From an uncultured Clostridia bacterium (GTDB lineage Bacteria > Bacillota > Clostridia > Christensenellales > Borkfalkiaceae), in assembly GCA_934271275.1 (NCBI GenBank), contig CAKQRD010000008.1, forward strand, positions 65,159 through 129,158: 64,000 bases of DNA. Reading direction: 5' to 3'. The position numbers and the translations under genes were made by a program. The notes under the pieces were generated by a model, which ran no database searches, was not told the origin of the DNA, and was given only the letters and a program-made list of their open reading frames with translations. This document shows, in pieces, positions 39,810-47,595 of the stretch (position 1 is its first letter; the number at the start of each line of letters is the position of its first letter).

Positions 39810-40805
39810 GTGAAGGAAAGAACCTTTCTTATCGAAAAACAATTTCTTTCGCCTTTCGCCACCCGCTCGGACGAGACCGTGGGAAGGCTTCGGGAAGAAA
39901 CGCCCTGTCCTATGCGCACCGACTTTCAGCGCGACAGAGACAGAATCATTCATTGCAAGGCGTTCCGCCGCCTGAAAAACAAAACGCAGGTCTTTTTCTC
40001 GCCGGAGGGCGACCATTACAGAACCCGCCTTACGCACACCCTGACCGTGGCGCAGGTGGCACGAGCTATTTCCCGCGCGATGGCTTTGAACGAGGATCTT
40101 ACCGAGGCTATCGCGTTAGGTCACGATTTGGGACATACGCCGTTCGGACATTCGGGGGAGCGTATTCTCGACCGTCTCAATCCCGACGGGTTTTCGCATA
40201 ACGTGCAGTCGGGCAGAGTGGTCGATTTTCTCGAAAACGACGGCAGAGGACTCAATCTTACACGCGAAGTGGTGGACGGCATAATAAATCATAAAATGAA
40301 CTGCCGCCCTAAAACGCCGGAAGGCAAGGCCGTTTCGCTCGCGGACAGAATCGCTTATATAAATCACGATATAGACGACGCGATAGCCGGCGGATTCATC
40401 ACCTTCGACGACCTGCCGAAAAAGGCGATAAAGATTCTCGGCAAAACTTCGGGCGAACGCATAAACTCTATGGTCTACTCCATTTACGAGGAAAGCAACG
40501 GCAAAAACAAGGTGGAAATGGGCGAGGAAGCGGCGGAAGCCACGGCGACTCTCCGCAGTTTTTTGTTCGACAGAGTTTATAACGACAAAACCTTCCGCGA
40601 CGAAGAGCAAAAAGCAGACAGAATGATTTCCGCGCTTTACGAATATTATCGCGACAAGCCCGAAGAGCTTCCGGATTTTTACAGAAAAGAACTCGAAGAA
40701 AACGACATAAACATCGTGCTTTGCGACTACGTTTCGGGTATGAGCGATATGTACGCCGTTAAAACCTTTTCCTCGATATTCATTCCCGATAACTGGAAAT
40801 TATAA
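39810..40805 (+). CDS. dgt: dGTP triphosphohydrolase-like HD protein
   Basis: A 331-aa cytoplasmic HD-superfamily hydrolase that removes tripolyphosphate from dNTPs. The HD motif and second His-Asp are in YRTRLTHTLTVAQVAR and ALGHDLGHTPFGHSGE (about residues 70-115), with NHKMNC and DDIDDAIAGG further on. It is the short, Clostridial type. It begins with GTG. It is the first gene of a dgt-dnaG-rpoD cluster conserved in Clostridia, 35 bp before dnaG. Confidence 0.93.
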   Translation: MKERTFLIEKQFLSPFATRSDETVGRLREETPCPMRTDFQRDRDRIIHCKAFRRLKNKTQVFFSPEGDHYRTRLTHTLTVAQVARAISRAMALNEDLTEAIALGHDLGHTPFGHSGERILDRLNPDGFSHNVQSGRVVDFLENDGRGLNLTREVVDGIINHKMNCRPKTPEGKAVSLADRIAYINHDIDDAIAGGFITFDDLPKKAIKILGKTSGERINSMVYSIYEESNGKNKVEMGEEAAEATATLRSFLFDRVYNDKTFRDEEQKADRMISALYEYYRDKPEELPDFYRKELEENDINIVLCDYVSGMSDMYAVKTFSSIFIPDNWKL

Positions 40806-40840
40806 AAACAAACCGAAAATCACAAATAAAAAGAGTAAAA

Positions 40841-42619
40841 ATGAAGGGTTACGACGCAAAGTTCCTTGACGAACTTAAAAACAAAAACGATATAGTCGAT
40901 ACCGTTTCGCGGTACGTTCATTTAACGCAGCGCGGCGGCAACTTCTGGGGGAGATGTCCTTTTCATCACGAGAAAACCCCCTCGTTTTGCGTGAACTCCA
41001 CGGGACAGTTTTTTTATTGTTTCGGCTGTCACAAAAGCGGCGACGTGATAACCTTCGTGCAGGAAATGGAATCGCTCGATTTCGGCGACGCGGTAAAGCT
41101 CCTCGCGGAGCGCGCGCATATGACTCTTCCCGAGGTTCAATACGACGACGAGCAGATAAAAGAACAGAAAAAGCATCGCGAACGTATTCTTTCCCTTCTT
41201 CGCGAGACCGCGTTGTTTTACGCGCACAACCTTCGCACCGAAGCCGCCGCGGCTCACGTCGAATATATCGTAAAAAGAAAAATATCTTCCGAATTCGTGT
41301 TGAAATTCGGTATGGGCGCGTCTCTCGATTATAACGGTCTGCCCGCGCATTTAAGGCAAAAGGGCTATACCGAACAGGAAATGCTGGATTCGGGCGCGGT
41401 CGGAAAAAACGACGGCGGCAGGCTGTACGATTCTCTGGGCGGCAGGCTCATCATTCCCGTAATAGATCAGTTTAATAACGTGATAGCGTTTTGCGGCAGA
41501 ATAATAGACAACAGAAAAAACGTCGGAAAATACGTCAATACCAAGGAAACCTGCGTTTTTACAAAAGGTAAAACGCTGTTCAATATAAACAATCTTAAAA
41601 AGTTAAAGAACGAAAAGGGTATCGACGGCGTTATCATAGTCGAAGGGCATCTGGACGTCGTGTCGCTGGTACAGGCAGGCTTCGGCAACGTCGTAGCGAG
41701 TATGGGAACGGCTCTTACCAAAGATCAGGCGCGTATACTTAAACGCTATTCGGACAAAGTATATATAAGCTACGACGGCGATTTCGCGGGGCAGAAAGCC
41801 TCCGTTCGCGGGCTTGAAATTTTAAGCGAAGAGGGGCTTGACGTTAAAGTAGTCATTCTCCCCGACGGTATGGACCCCGACGACGTGATAAAAAATCTCG
41901 GCGCGGAAGGGTACAGACGATTGCTCGCGGCAGCTATGCCGCTCATAGATTTCAAGCTTCTCGTGCTTAAAAAGACTTACGACCTTGCGACGACGGACGG
42001 AAAACGCAAGTTCGCTTCCGCGGCGGCGGCGGTGATAAGAGAAAGCTCTTCCCCCGCAGAGCAGGAGGATTTGTTAAAAACCGTGCGTGACGCGACGGGT
42101 TTCACGTTCGAGGCGTTAAAGAGGGAGCTTTACAGCGCGGAAGAGAAAAAAGAAAAGGCTTTCGTTCCCGCTTCGCCCGATTTCGCGCCCAGCGCGGGGG
42201 ATAAAATAACTCTCGCTTCGCGGTTTATTCTGTATTCGTACCTTTTCGGCAAAGGCTATGCGCGCGAAGAAGATCTCGATAATCTCGATTTTCCCGTAGC
42301 GGCGCACACGGCGATAAAAAATTACGTTAAGGAAGCCGCAAATCGCGGCGAAAAGGTTAAATTTTCCGACCTTTACGAGGTGTTCGGAGAGGAATACGGC
42401 GGCGAGCTTTCGCTCATCGCTTCTATGGAAACGGACGAGAACAAACGGTTCGACGAGGAGTATTTTTCGGACTGCGTGAGAACGCTCAGACTTGCCGAAA
42501 TAGAGAAAAAAACCGAAAAACTGAACGCCGATTATAAAAATGCGACGGACGTAGACGCACGCAGAGAAATTGCAAAAGAAATAAGCGCGTTGCTTGCCGA
42601 AAAAAAGACGCTTTTATAA
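40841..42619 (+). CDS. dnaG: DNA primase
   Basis: A 592-aa replication protein making RNA primers with DnaB helicase. The CHC2 zinc finger is CPFHHEKTPSFCV...CFGCHKSGD (about residues 39-67), the catalytic TOPRIM core contains IIVEGHLDVVSLVQAGF and the DGDFAGQKA acidic motif (about 265-335), and a C-terminal helicase-binding region follows. Length fits the family. GAGTAAAAATG is a weak start site. Second gene of the macromolecular synthesis cluster. Confidence 0.97.
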   Translation: MKGYDAKFLDELKNKNDIVDTVSRYVHLTQRGGNFWGRCPFHHEKTPSFCVNSTGQFFYCFGCHKSGDVITFVQEMESLDFGDAVKLLAERAHMTLPEVQYDDEQIKEQKKHRERILSLLRETALFYAHNLRTEAAAAHVEYIVKRKISSEFVLKFGMGASLDYNGLPAHLRQKGYTEQEMLDSGAVGKNDGGRLYDSLGGRLIIPVIDQFNNVIAFCGRIIDNRKNVGKYVNTKETCVFTKGKTLFNINNLKKLKNEKGIDGVIIVEGHLDVVSLVQAGFGNVVASMGTALTKDQARILKRYSDKVYISYDGDFAGQKASVRGLEILSEEGLDVKVVILPDGMDPDDVIKNLGAEGYRRLLAAAMPLIDFKLLVLKKTYDLATTDGKRKFASAAAAVIRESSSPAEQEDLLKTVRDATGFTFEALKRELYSAEEKKEKAFVPASPDFAPSAGDKITLASRFILYSYLFGKGYAREEDLDNLDFPVAAHTAIKNYVKEAANRGEKVKFSDLYEVFGEEYGGELSLIASMETDENKRFDEEYFSDCVRTLRLAEIEKKTEKLNADYKNATDVDARREIAKEISALLAEKKTLL

Positions 42620-42697
42620 AACGATTATAGATTTTTTAAGAAAAAACGGCTTGCGACGAGGCGTTACGGAAAGCGCGAAAGCGCAGGAGGAACTTTA

Positions 42698-44089
42698 ATG
42701 GAAGAGACTACAAAGAGCAAAAAAGCGGAATCCGCAAAGGCTTCCGACAATAAGAGTGCGCAGGAAAAAAAGCCCGTCGCTGCCGCAAAACCTAAAACCG
42801 CGGTAAAGACGGATAAGCCCGCCGTCGCGGAAAAAACCGAAAAAACTGTAAAATCGGTCAAAGCCGATAAATCTAACAAGCCCGCGGAGAAAAAAGAGGC
42901 TTCCGAATCCGCCGCCGCAAACAAAACGGCGACCGCTACGGTAAACGCGGCGACCGCTACGACGAACGCGACCAAAACCGCAAAAGCGACCGCGGCGAAG
43001 AACGAAACGGCAGGCGGAACGCCCGAAAACGGACAACCGCCCCTTTCCGAAGCTCTTCAAACGCTCGTGAACGATATAATTCTGGAATATAAAAAGAGCG
43101 GAAGCATAACGATGACGCAGCTTTTCGACAAGCTCGACAAAGAGCAGGCAACCCCTGCGGAACTCGAAGAAATTTACAGAATTTTCGAGCGGGAAAACAT
43201 TCAGATAATCAACGAGTACGAGAGGGATAAAGATCTTTACGACCAGCTTCTTTCGGAAATCAGCATGGACGATCCCGTTAAGATGTATCTTAAAGACATA
43301 GGCAAAGTCCCCCTGCTCGCGCCGGAAGAGGAAACGGAGCTTGCAAAGAAGATGATGGAAGGCGACGAAGCTGCAAAGCGTCTTCTTTCCGAAGCGAATT
43401 TAAGGCTCGTCGTTTCTATCGCAAAGCGTTATATGGGGCGCGGAATGCAGTTCCTCGATCTTATTCAGGAAGGCAATCTGGGACTTATGAAGGCGGTAGA
43501 AAAATTCGACTATCAGAAGGGCTTTAAATTCTCTACCTACGCGACGTGGTGGATTCGTCAGGCGATAACCCGCGCGATTGCGGATCAGGCGAGAACCATT
43601 CGTATCCCCGTGCATATGGTGGAAACGATAAACAAGCTTATAAGAGTTTCGAGAAAACTGTTGCAGGAGCTGGGCAGAGAACCGACTCCCGAAGAGATAG
43701 CCAAAGAAATGGACGTGCCGGAAGAGCGCGTGCGCGAAATTCAGAAGATTGCGCAAGATCCCGTTTCGCTCGAAACGCCTATCGGCGAAGAAGAGGACAG
43801 TCACCTTTCGGACTTTATAGAGGACGAGGGCAGCACCGCCCCGACGGACGCCGTTTCTTACACTATGTTAAAGGAACAGCTTCTCGGCGTACTCGATACC
43901 TTAACTCCGCGCGAAGAGAAGGTTTTAAGACTTCGCTACGGTTTGGACGACGGCAGACCGCGCACTTTGGAAGAGGTCGGCAAAGAGTTCAACGTAACCC
44001 GTGAAAGAATAAGGCAGATAGAGGCGAAGGCGCTTCGTAAGCTTCGCCACCCCAGCCGCAGCAAACGGCTTAAAGATTTTATCGACTGA
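42698..44089 (+). CDS. rpoD: RNA polymerase primary sigma factor
   Basis: A 463-aa sigma-70 (SigA) directing RNA polymerase to the TTGACA/TATAAT promoters seen throughout. Residues 1-110 are a Lys/Ala/Thr-rich low-complexity extension that replaces region 1.1. Region 1.2 is DDPVKMYLKDIGKVPLL; region 2 contains YMGRGMQFLDLIQEGNLGLM and TWWIRQAITRAIAD; region 4.2 VTRERIRQIEAKALRKLR binds -35 boxes. GCAGGAGG precedes the ATG. Its stop overlaps the next start (TGATG). Confidence 0.97.
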   Translation: MEETTKSKKAESAKASDNKSAQEKKPVAAAKPKTAVKTDKPAVAEKTEKTVKSVKADKSNKPAEKKEASESAAANKTATATVNAATATTNATKTAKATAAKNETAGGTPENGQPPLSEALQTLVNDIILEYKKSGSITMTQLFDKLDKEQATPAELEEIYRIFERENIQIINEYERDKDLYDQLLSEISMDDPVKMYLKDIGKVPLLAPEEETELAKKMMEGDEAAKRLLSEANLRLVVSIAKRYMGRGMQFLDLIQEGNLGLMKAVEKFDYQKGFKFSTYATWWIRQAITRAIADQARTIRIPVHMVETINKLIRVSRKLLQELGREPTPEEIAKEMDVPEERVREIQKIAQDPVSLETPIGEEEDSHLSDFIEDEGSTAPTDAVSYTMLKEQLLGVLDTLTPREEKVLRLRYGLDDGRPRTLEEVGKEFNVTRERIRQIEAKALRKLRHPSRSKRLKDFID

Positions 44090-44787
44090 TGACCGAAAGA
44101 CTGCGCGTTATTTACGGGGAAATTCCCGAGTGCGAAAGCTTTGCGGACGTCGGGTGCGACCACGGCTATATCGCAAACGCGATGCTCGTAAATCGCAAAT
44201 GCGAAAGGGCGGTTTTTTCGGACGTAAGCGAAAAATGCCTCGAAAAAGCGCGGGCTTTGCTCGCGTCGTTCGTGCAAGAGGGCAAAGCGGAAGGAAGGCT
44301 TTCGGACGGGCTTAAAAACGTCCCCGCGGTCGGGTGCGCGCTTATTGCGGGTATGGGCGGCGAGGAGATTATAAAAATTTTGAAAGAAGCCCCGTTTTTG
44401 CCCGAAAAGCTCGTTTTGCAACCGATGAAAAACGTCGATAAAGTGCGCGCGTTTTTGGTGAATTTCGGGTATAAAATAGTAAAGGACTACGTTTTTTTTG
44501 CCGAAAACAGGTATTACGACCTTATCGTCTCGGAGCAAGGAAACGACAGATTGACCGATGAAGAAACGGAGTTCGGCAGAACGAATTTGAGGGAGTTTTC
44601 CGAGGCGTTTATAAAAAGACTTTCGGAGGAAGCCGCGAGAAAGCGGGAATTTTCAAAAAACCCCGATTTATCGGAAGAAACCCGCGAAAAATTTTTGGCG
44701 GAAGCGGAGAGGTTAGAAAAATATGCCGAAAAAGGAAGGATTAAAAACGGAAAAAATCACGGAAAAGCTCGATATAGAGGAGATTAA
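44089..44787 (+). CDS. trmK: tRNA (adenine(22)-N1)-methyltransferase
   Basis: A 232-aa Rossmann-fold methyltransferase. Motif I is FADVGCDHGYIANAML (about residues 20-35), then FSDVSEKCLEKA, and the AGMGGEEIIKIL segment that marks TrmK. It methylates N1 of A22 in tRNA using S-adenosylmethionine, and the gene lies next to sigA in most Firmicutes. The start overlaps the rpoD stop. The C-terminal part is charged and coiled, as in the family. Confidence 0.93.
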   Translation: MTERLRVIYGEIPECESFADVGCDHGYIANAMLVNRKCERAVFSDVSEKCLEKARALLASFVQEGKAEGRLSDGLKNVPAVGCALIAGMGGEEIIKILKEAPFLPEKLVLQPMKNVDKVRAFLVNFGYKIVKDYVFFAENRYYDLIVSEQGNDRLTDEETEFGRTNLREFSEAFIKRLSEEAARKREFSKNPDLSEETREKFLAEAERLEKYAEKGRIKNGKNHGKARYRGD

Positions 44788-45589
44788 AAAGGTTGCGGAG
44801 GAGCTTGCTCCCCTCGAACTTTCTTATAAAACGGTCGCGAAAGGCGATTACGACAACAGCGGAATCATACTGAATTTCGGGGAAGAAGTAAAGAAGATTT
44901 TATTTTCACTCGATTTGTCGGTAGCGGCGGTAAAACGAGCGAAGAGACTCGGCGCAAACGCCATCGTAACCCATCACCCCGCGATATATTATCCCGTTAA
45001 AAGCGTTTCCGAAAGAGATCCCGTGACGAACTCCGTCGCGCTCGCGGCGAGAAACGGGATTTCCGTGCTTTCTATGCACCTTAACCTCGATATTGCGGAG
45101 GGCGGCATAGACGCTTCTCTCGCGGAGGCTCTGGGCGCGAAAAGCGCGAACGAAACGAGACTTCTGGACGTGCTGGAAGAGGGAGACCCCCGTTACGGCT
45201 ACGGCAGAGAATTTCCGGCAGGAGAAAAAGGGGAGGTCCTGACTCTTTCGGAATTTGCGGCTCGCGCGAAGAAGAAGCTTAAAACGAACAAGGCGTTCGT
45301 TTACGGTAAAAAGAACGCGGAAATAAAGGTTTGCGCTTCGTTCTGCGGGGCGGGCGCGGGCTATGCGGAAGCCGCGCTTAAAAGAGGGACGCTTGACGCG
45401 GACGTCGTGCTTACGGCGGATATGCCGCACCATATACTTAAAGAACTCGTGGAAGCGGGAAAATGCGTGATTATTATGCCGCATTACGCGATCGAGAACT
45501 ACGGATTTGAAAAATTTTATCGGCGCGTTACCGAAAAGCTCGGCTCGCGTGCCGAAACCTTTTATTTCGAGGACGGGAGATTTTTGTAA
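44723..45589 (+). CDS. Nif3-like dinuclear metal-centre protein
   Basis: A 288-aa NIF3/DUF34 family protein (YqfO-like, GTP cyclohydrolase I type 2 homologue). It starts 65 bp inside trmK with GGAGAGG upstream. Typical are LELSYKTVAKGDYDNSGI at the N-terminus, the metal-binding IVTHHPAIYYP and SMHLNLDIAEGG motifs (His pair, Asp), and C-terminal VVLTADMPHHILKEL. Members form toroidal hexamers; true function is unknown. The short 288-aa version lacks the PII-like insertion of longer homologues. Neighbours rpoD and trmK are its usual companions. Confidence 0.9.
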   Translation: MPKKEGLKTEKITEKLDIEEIKKVAEELAPLELSYKTVAKGDYDNSGIILNFGEEVKKILFSLDLSVAAVKRAKRLGANAIVTHHPAIYYPVKSVSERDPVTNSVALAARNGISVLSMHLNLDIAEGGIDASLAEALGAKSANETRLLDVLEEGDPRYGYGREFPAGEKGEVLTLSEFAARAKKKLKTNKAFVYGKKNAEIKVCASFCGAGAGYAEAALKRGTLDADVVLTADMPHHILKELVEAGKCVIIMPHYAIENYGFEKFYRRVTEKLGSRAETFYFEDGRFL

Positions 45590-45712
45590 AAGGTTTTACG
45601 CAAAGGATTTTCGTATAAAAACAGATAAATTTGTATGAAAACGCTTTCGGAAAGCGGACTTTACGAATAATTTTCGTCCGACGAAAAATACAGTAAAAAG
45701 GAGAACAAGACT

Positions 45713-46414
45713 ATGATAGAAGAACTTTTGAAGTATCAGGAGAAGGACGCGGAGCTTCGCAAAATAGAGCAGGAGCTTGCCTCAAGCGAGGACCGCAAAA
45801 AAGCGATCGCCGCAAAAAGATACATCGACGGCGTGGAGGAGAGCGTGGCGAAGTTAGACGCGCGTGCGGCGAAACTCGCCGAAGAATACCAAAAGGCTTT
45901 GGACGAACACGGAAAGCTTAAAGAGCAGAAGGAAGAATTCGTTCGCGCGGTAGAGACAGCGGAAGACGATACCGAGGCGGGCTACGTTCTTAAAAAAATA
46001 GACGAGCTTGCGGGAAAGATAAAAAATCTTATGTCCCGCGCGGAAAAGCTTACCGAGGAAATGACCTTGGTCGTTAAAGAATACGTTAAGATAAAGAACG
46101 AAACGAAGGCGGCGCAGGCGCAGTACGCGGAAAACGGCAAGAAATACAACGAACTGAAAGCTTCCGTAAAGGGCAACCGCGACAGAATCGAAGGAGAGCT
46201 TAAAGAGCTTGCGAAAAGCGTCGATCCCGCGCTCATGGAAAGATACCTTAAAAAGCGCGCGGGCAAGATTTACCCCGTCGTGTACGAGGTGCGCGGCAAC
46301 GTTTGCGGAGCGTGCAATATGGAGCTGCCTATGTCCGAACTCGGCAAGCTCAAAAACGGCGAGGTTATAGACTGCGACCAGTGCGGGAGACTTTTATATA
46401 AAGGCAAAAACTGA
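45713..46414 (+). CDS. Coiled-coil protein with C4-type zinc ribbon
   Basis: A 233-aa cytoplasmic protein of the DUF164 (zf-RING_7) family. Residues 1-170 form a long Glu/Lys/Ala-rich coiled coil; the C-terminus has the zinc-ribbon motif CGACNMELP...CDQCGRLLY (about residues 199-227) with four Cys. The family, often next to nif3, is implicated in RNA- or protein-binding; function is not established. GGAG precedes the ATG. It closes the rpoD-trmK-nif3 cluster. Confidence 0.9.
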   Translation: MIEELLKYQEKDAELRKIEQELASSEDRKKAIAAKRYIDGVEESVAKLDARAAKLAEEYQKALDEHGKLKEQKEEFVRAVETAEDDTEAGYVLKKIDELAGKIKNLMSRAEKLTEEMTLVVKEYVKIKNETKAAQAQYAENGKKYNELKASVKGNRDRIEGELKELAKSVDPALMERYLKKRAGKIYPVVYEVRGNVCGACNMELPMSELGKLKNGEVIDCDQCGRLLYKGKN

Positions 46415-46568
46415 CGGTTTTAGGGCGGTTTAGCAACGAGAATAAAATAAAAAAGACTAATATCAAGACGGAATAATATTAAAATAGAAATATATTGAAA
46501 TAGAAGTATATGGAAAAAAGATATATTGAAACGGATTTATATTAGAATTGATACGGAATAATATCAGA

Positions 46569-46605
46569 AACAGCCGCCGCGGGGAGACTTCCCCGCGGCG
46601 GCTGT
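46569..46605 (+). terminator. Terminator after zinc-ribbon protein gene
   Basis: aacagccgccgcgggga pairs with tccccgcggcggctgtt (loop of a few bases), followed by cgtttt. Very stable GC stem. Confidence 0.82.
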
Positions 46606-46628
46606 TCGTTTTGTGGCGAGTAAGTCGT

Positions 46629-46649
46629 TATACAGTTTGTAACTGTGTA
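46629..46649. repeat. GTATACAG palindromic repeat, copy 5
   Basis: Core tatacagtttgtaactgtgta, abutting an inverted GC hairpin repeat at 46654-46679. Confidence 0.82.
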
Positions 46650-46653
46650 ACGC

Positions 46654-46679
46654 CGTAGGGCGGGGGCTTGCTCCCGCCG
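46654..46679. repeat. GC-rich hairpin repeat, copy 3 (inverted)
   Basis: Reverse complement, over 26 bp, of the copies at 22872 and 23159. Confidence 0.85.
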
Positions 46680-46712
46680 TTAATTTGTTGTATAAAAAGC
46701 GCGGGCATATTG

Positions 46713-46854
46713 CCGTTTGCCCCTTAAAGAATAAGGGGCAAAGTTAGCGTGAGGTATGCGCGATATGTAACGCGGGGTTTTTGAGGAGTTTTTGGAAAAG
46801 GGGTAAGTTCGGGCGTAGCCCTCCGTAGCAATAGCGGAGGAGTAAGCGGAGAAG
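46713..46854. repeat. Direct repeat of about 140 bp, first copy
   Basis: Begins gtttgccccttaaagaataa and includes the hairpin tttgcccctt / aaggggcaaa, then cgcggggtttttgaggag and ctccgtagcaatagcggagg. Second copy at 47149-47282 with few mismatches. Confidence 0.85.
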
Positions 46855-46860
46855 CGTGTT

Positions 46861-47015
46861 ACCCGCGTAGACAATCCCGCGAAGAATCTCAAAAGTTACT
46901 TACGCGTAGAGATTCTTCGTAAGTAAGAGCAAGAAGGAACGACACTTCTCCGCTACGCTACGAAGCACTATGCCCGTCAAAGACAGCAGGTCAAGGGCGT
47001 GCAGAATGACAATCA
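46861..47015. repeat. GTCATTCTGAG element, copy 4, damaged
   Basis: Keeps gaagaatctc / gagattcttc inner arms (46880-46920) and a cagaatgacaatcag end (46999), but the left terminus is lost and other repeat DNA (cttctccgctacgctacgaag) is inserted. Confidence 0.65.
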
Positions 47016-47041
47016 GGGGTTTTCGCGTGAAAATTGTATAG

Positions 47042-47067
47042 CGGCGGGAGCAAGCCCCCGCCCTACG
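47042..47067. repeat. GC-rich hairpin repeat, copy 4
   Basis: Same 26-bp sequence as at 22872 and 23159, followed at 47100-47121 by a GTATACAG palindrome. Confidence 0.85.
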
Positions 47068-47099
47068 GCAGTATGAGAAGTTGCCTCGTCCTACGGGGG

Positions 47100-47121
47100 G
47101 TATACAGTTACAAACTGTGTA
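47100..47121. repeat. GTATACAG palindromic repeat, copy 6
   Basis: gtatacagttacaaactgtgta, with central ACA instead of TGT (inverted orientation of the asymmetric core). Confidence 0.82.
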
Positions 47122-47148
47122 AAGGAAAACAGCACGGTCAACTTGTTG

Positions 47149-47282
47149 TTTGCCCCTTAAAGAATAAGGGGCAAAGTTAGCGAGAGGTATGCGCGAAAAG
47201 TAACGCGGGGTTATTGAGGAGTTTTTGGAAAAGGGGTATGTTCGGGCGTAGCCCTCCGTAGCAACAGCGGAGGAGCAAGGGG
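47149..47282. repeat. Direct repeat of about 140 bp, second copy
   Basis: Matches 46713-46854 nearly base for base, in the same orientation, 436 bp downstream. Confidence 0.85.
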
Positions 47283-47595
47283 AAAAACGGATACTTCTCC
47301 GCTGCGCTACGAAGCACTATGTGCGGAAAACAGTTTTGCCCCTTTCGGAAAAGAGAAAACAAAAGAACTGATACTTCTCCGCTGCACTACGAAGCACTTT
47401 TGTAGCAGAAAAACAGTTCTTCCCTTCTCGCAGAAAAAAGTATAAAAACGCGGGGAACTACCCTGCGATACTTTGTTCGATTTCCCGTTTCGCACGCGCG
47501 CGCGAAAATATTTTTTAATTCTTTCTTAAATACGTTGTAAAAGTACGGGCTTTTTGGTATAATTTAATGGCTAATACTTTCTAAGAGGTGTTTTC

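Larger units (their letters stand above)
46415..47595. other. 1.18-kb repeat-dense gap before ftsK
   Basis: No credible gene. In order: degenerate AT-rich tandem (46475-46565), terminator (46569-46605), a GTATACAG palindrome (46629-46649), GC hairpin repeat (46654-46679), a direct-repeat block (46713-46854), a damaged GTCATTCTGAG element (46861-47015), GC hairpin repeat (47042-47067), a GTATACAG palindrome (47100-47121), the second direct-repeat block (47149-47282), and three copies of cttctccgct-x-cgctacgaagcac-like sequence (46946, 47288, 47373). The ftsK promoter region lies at the end. Confidence 0.75.

Noticed and set aside
46415..47595. CRISPR array
   Set aside because: Repeats here are of several unrelated types, irregularly spaced, with no constant repeat-spacer pattern and no cas genes.
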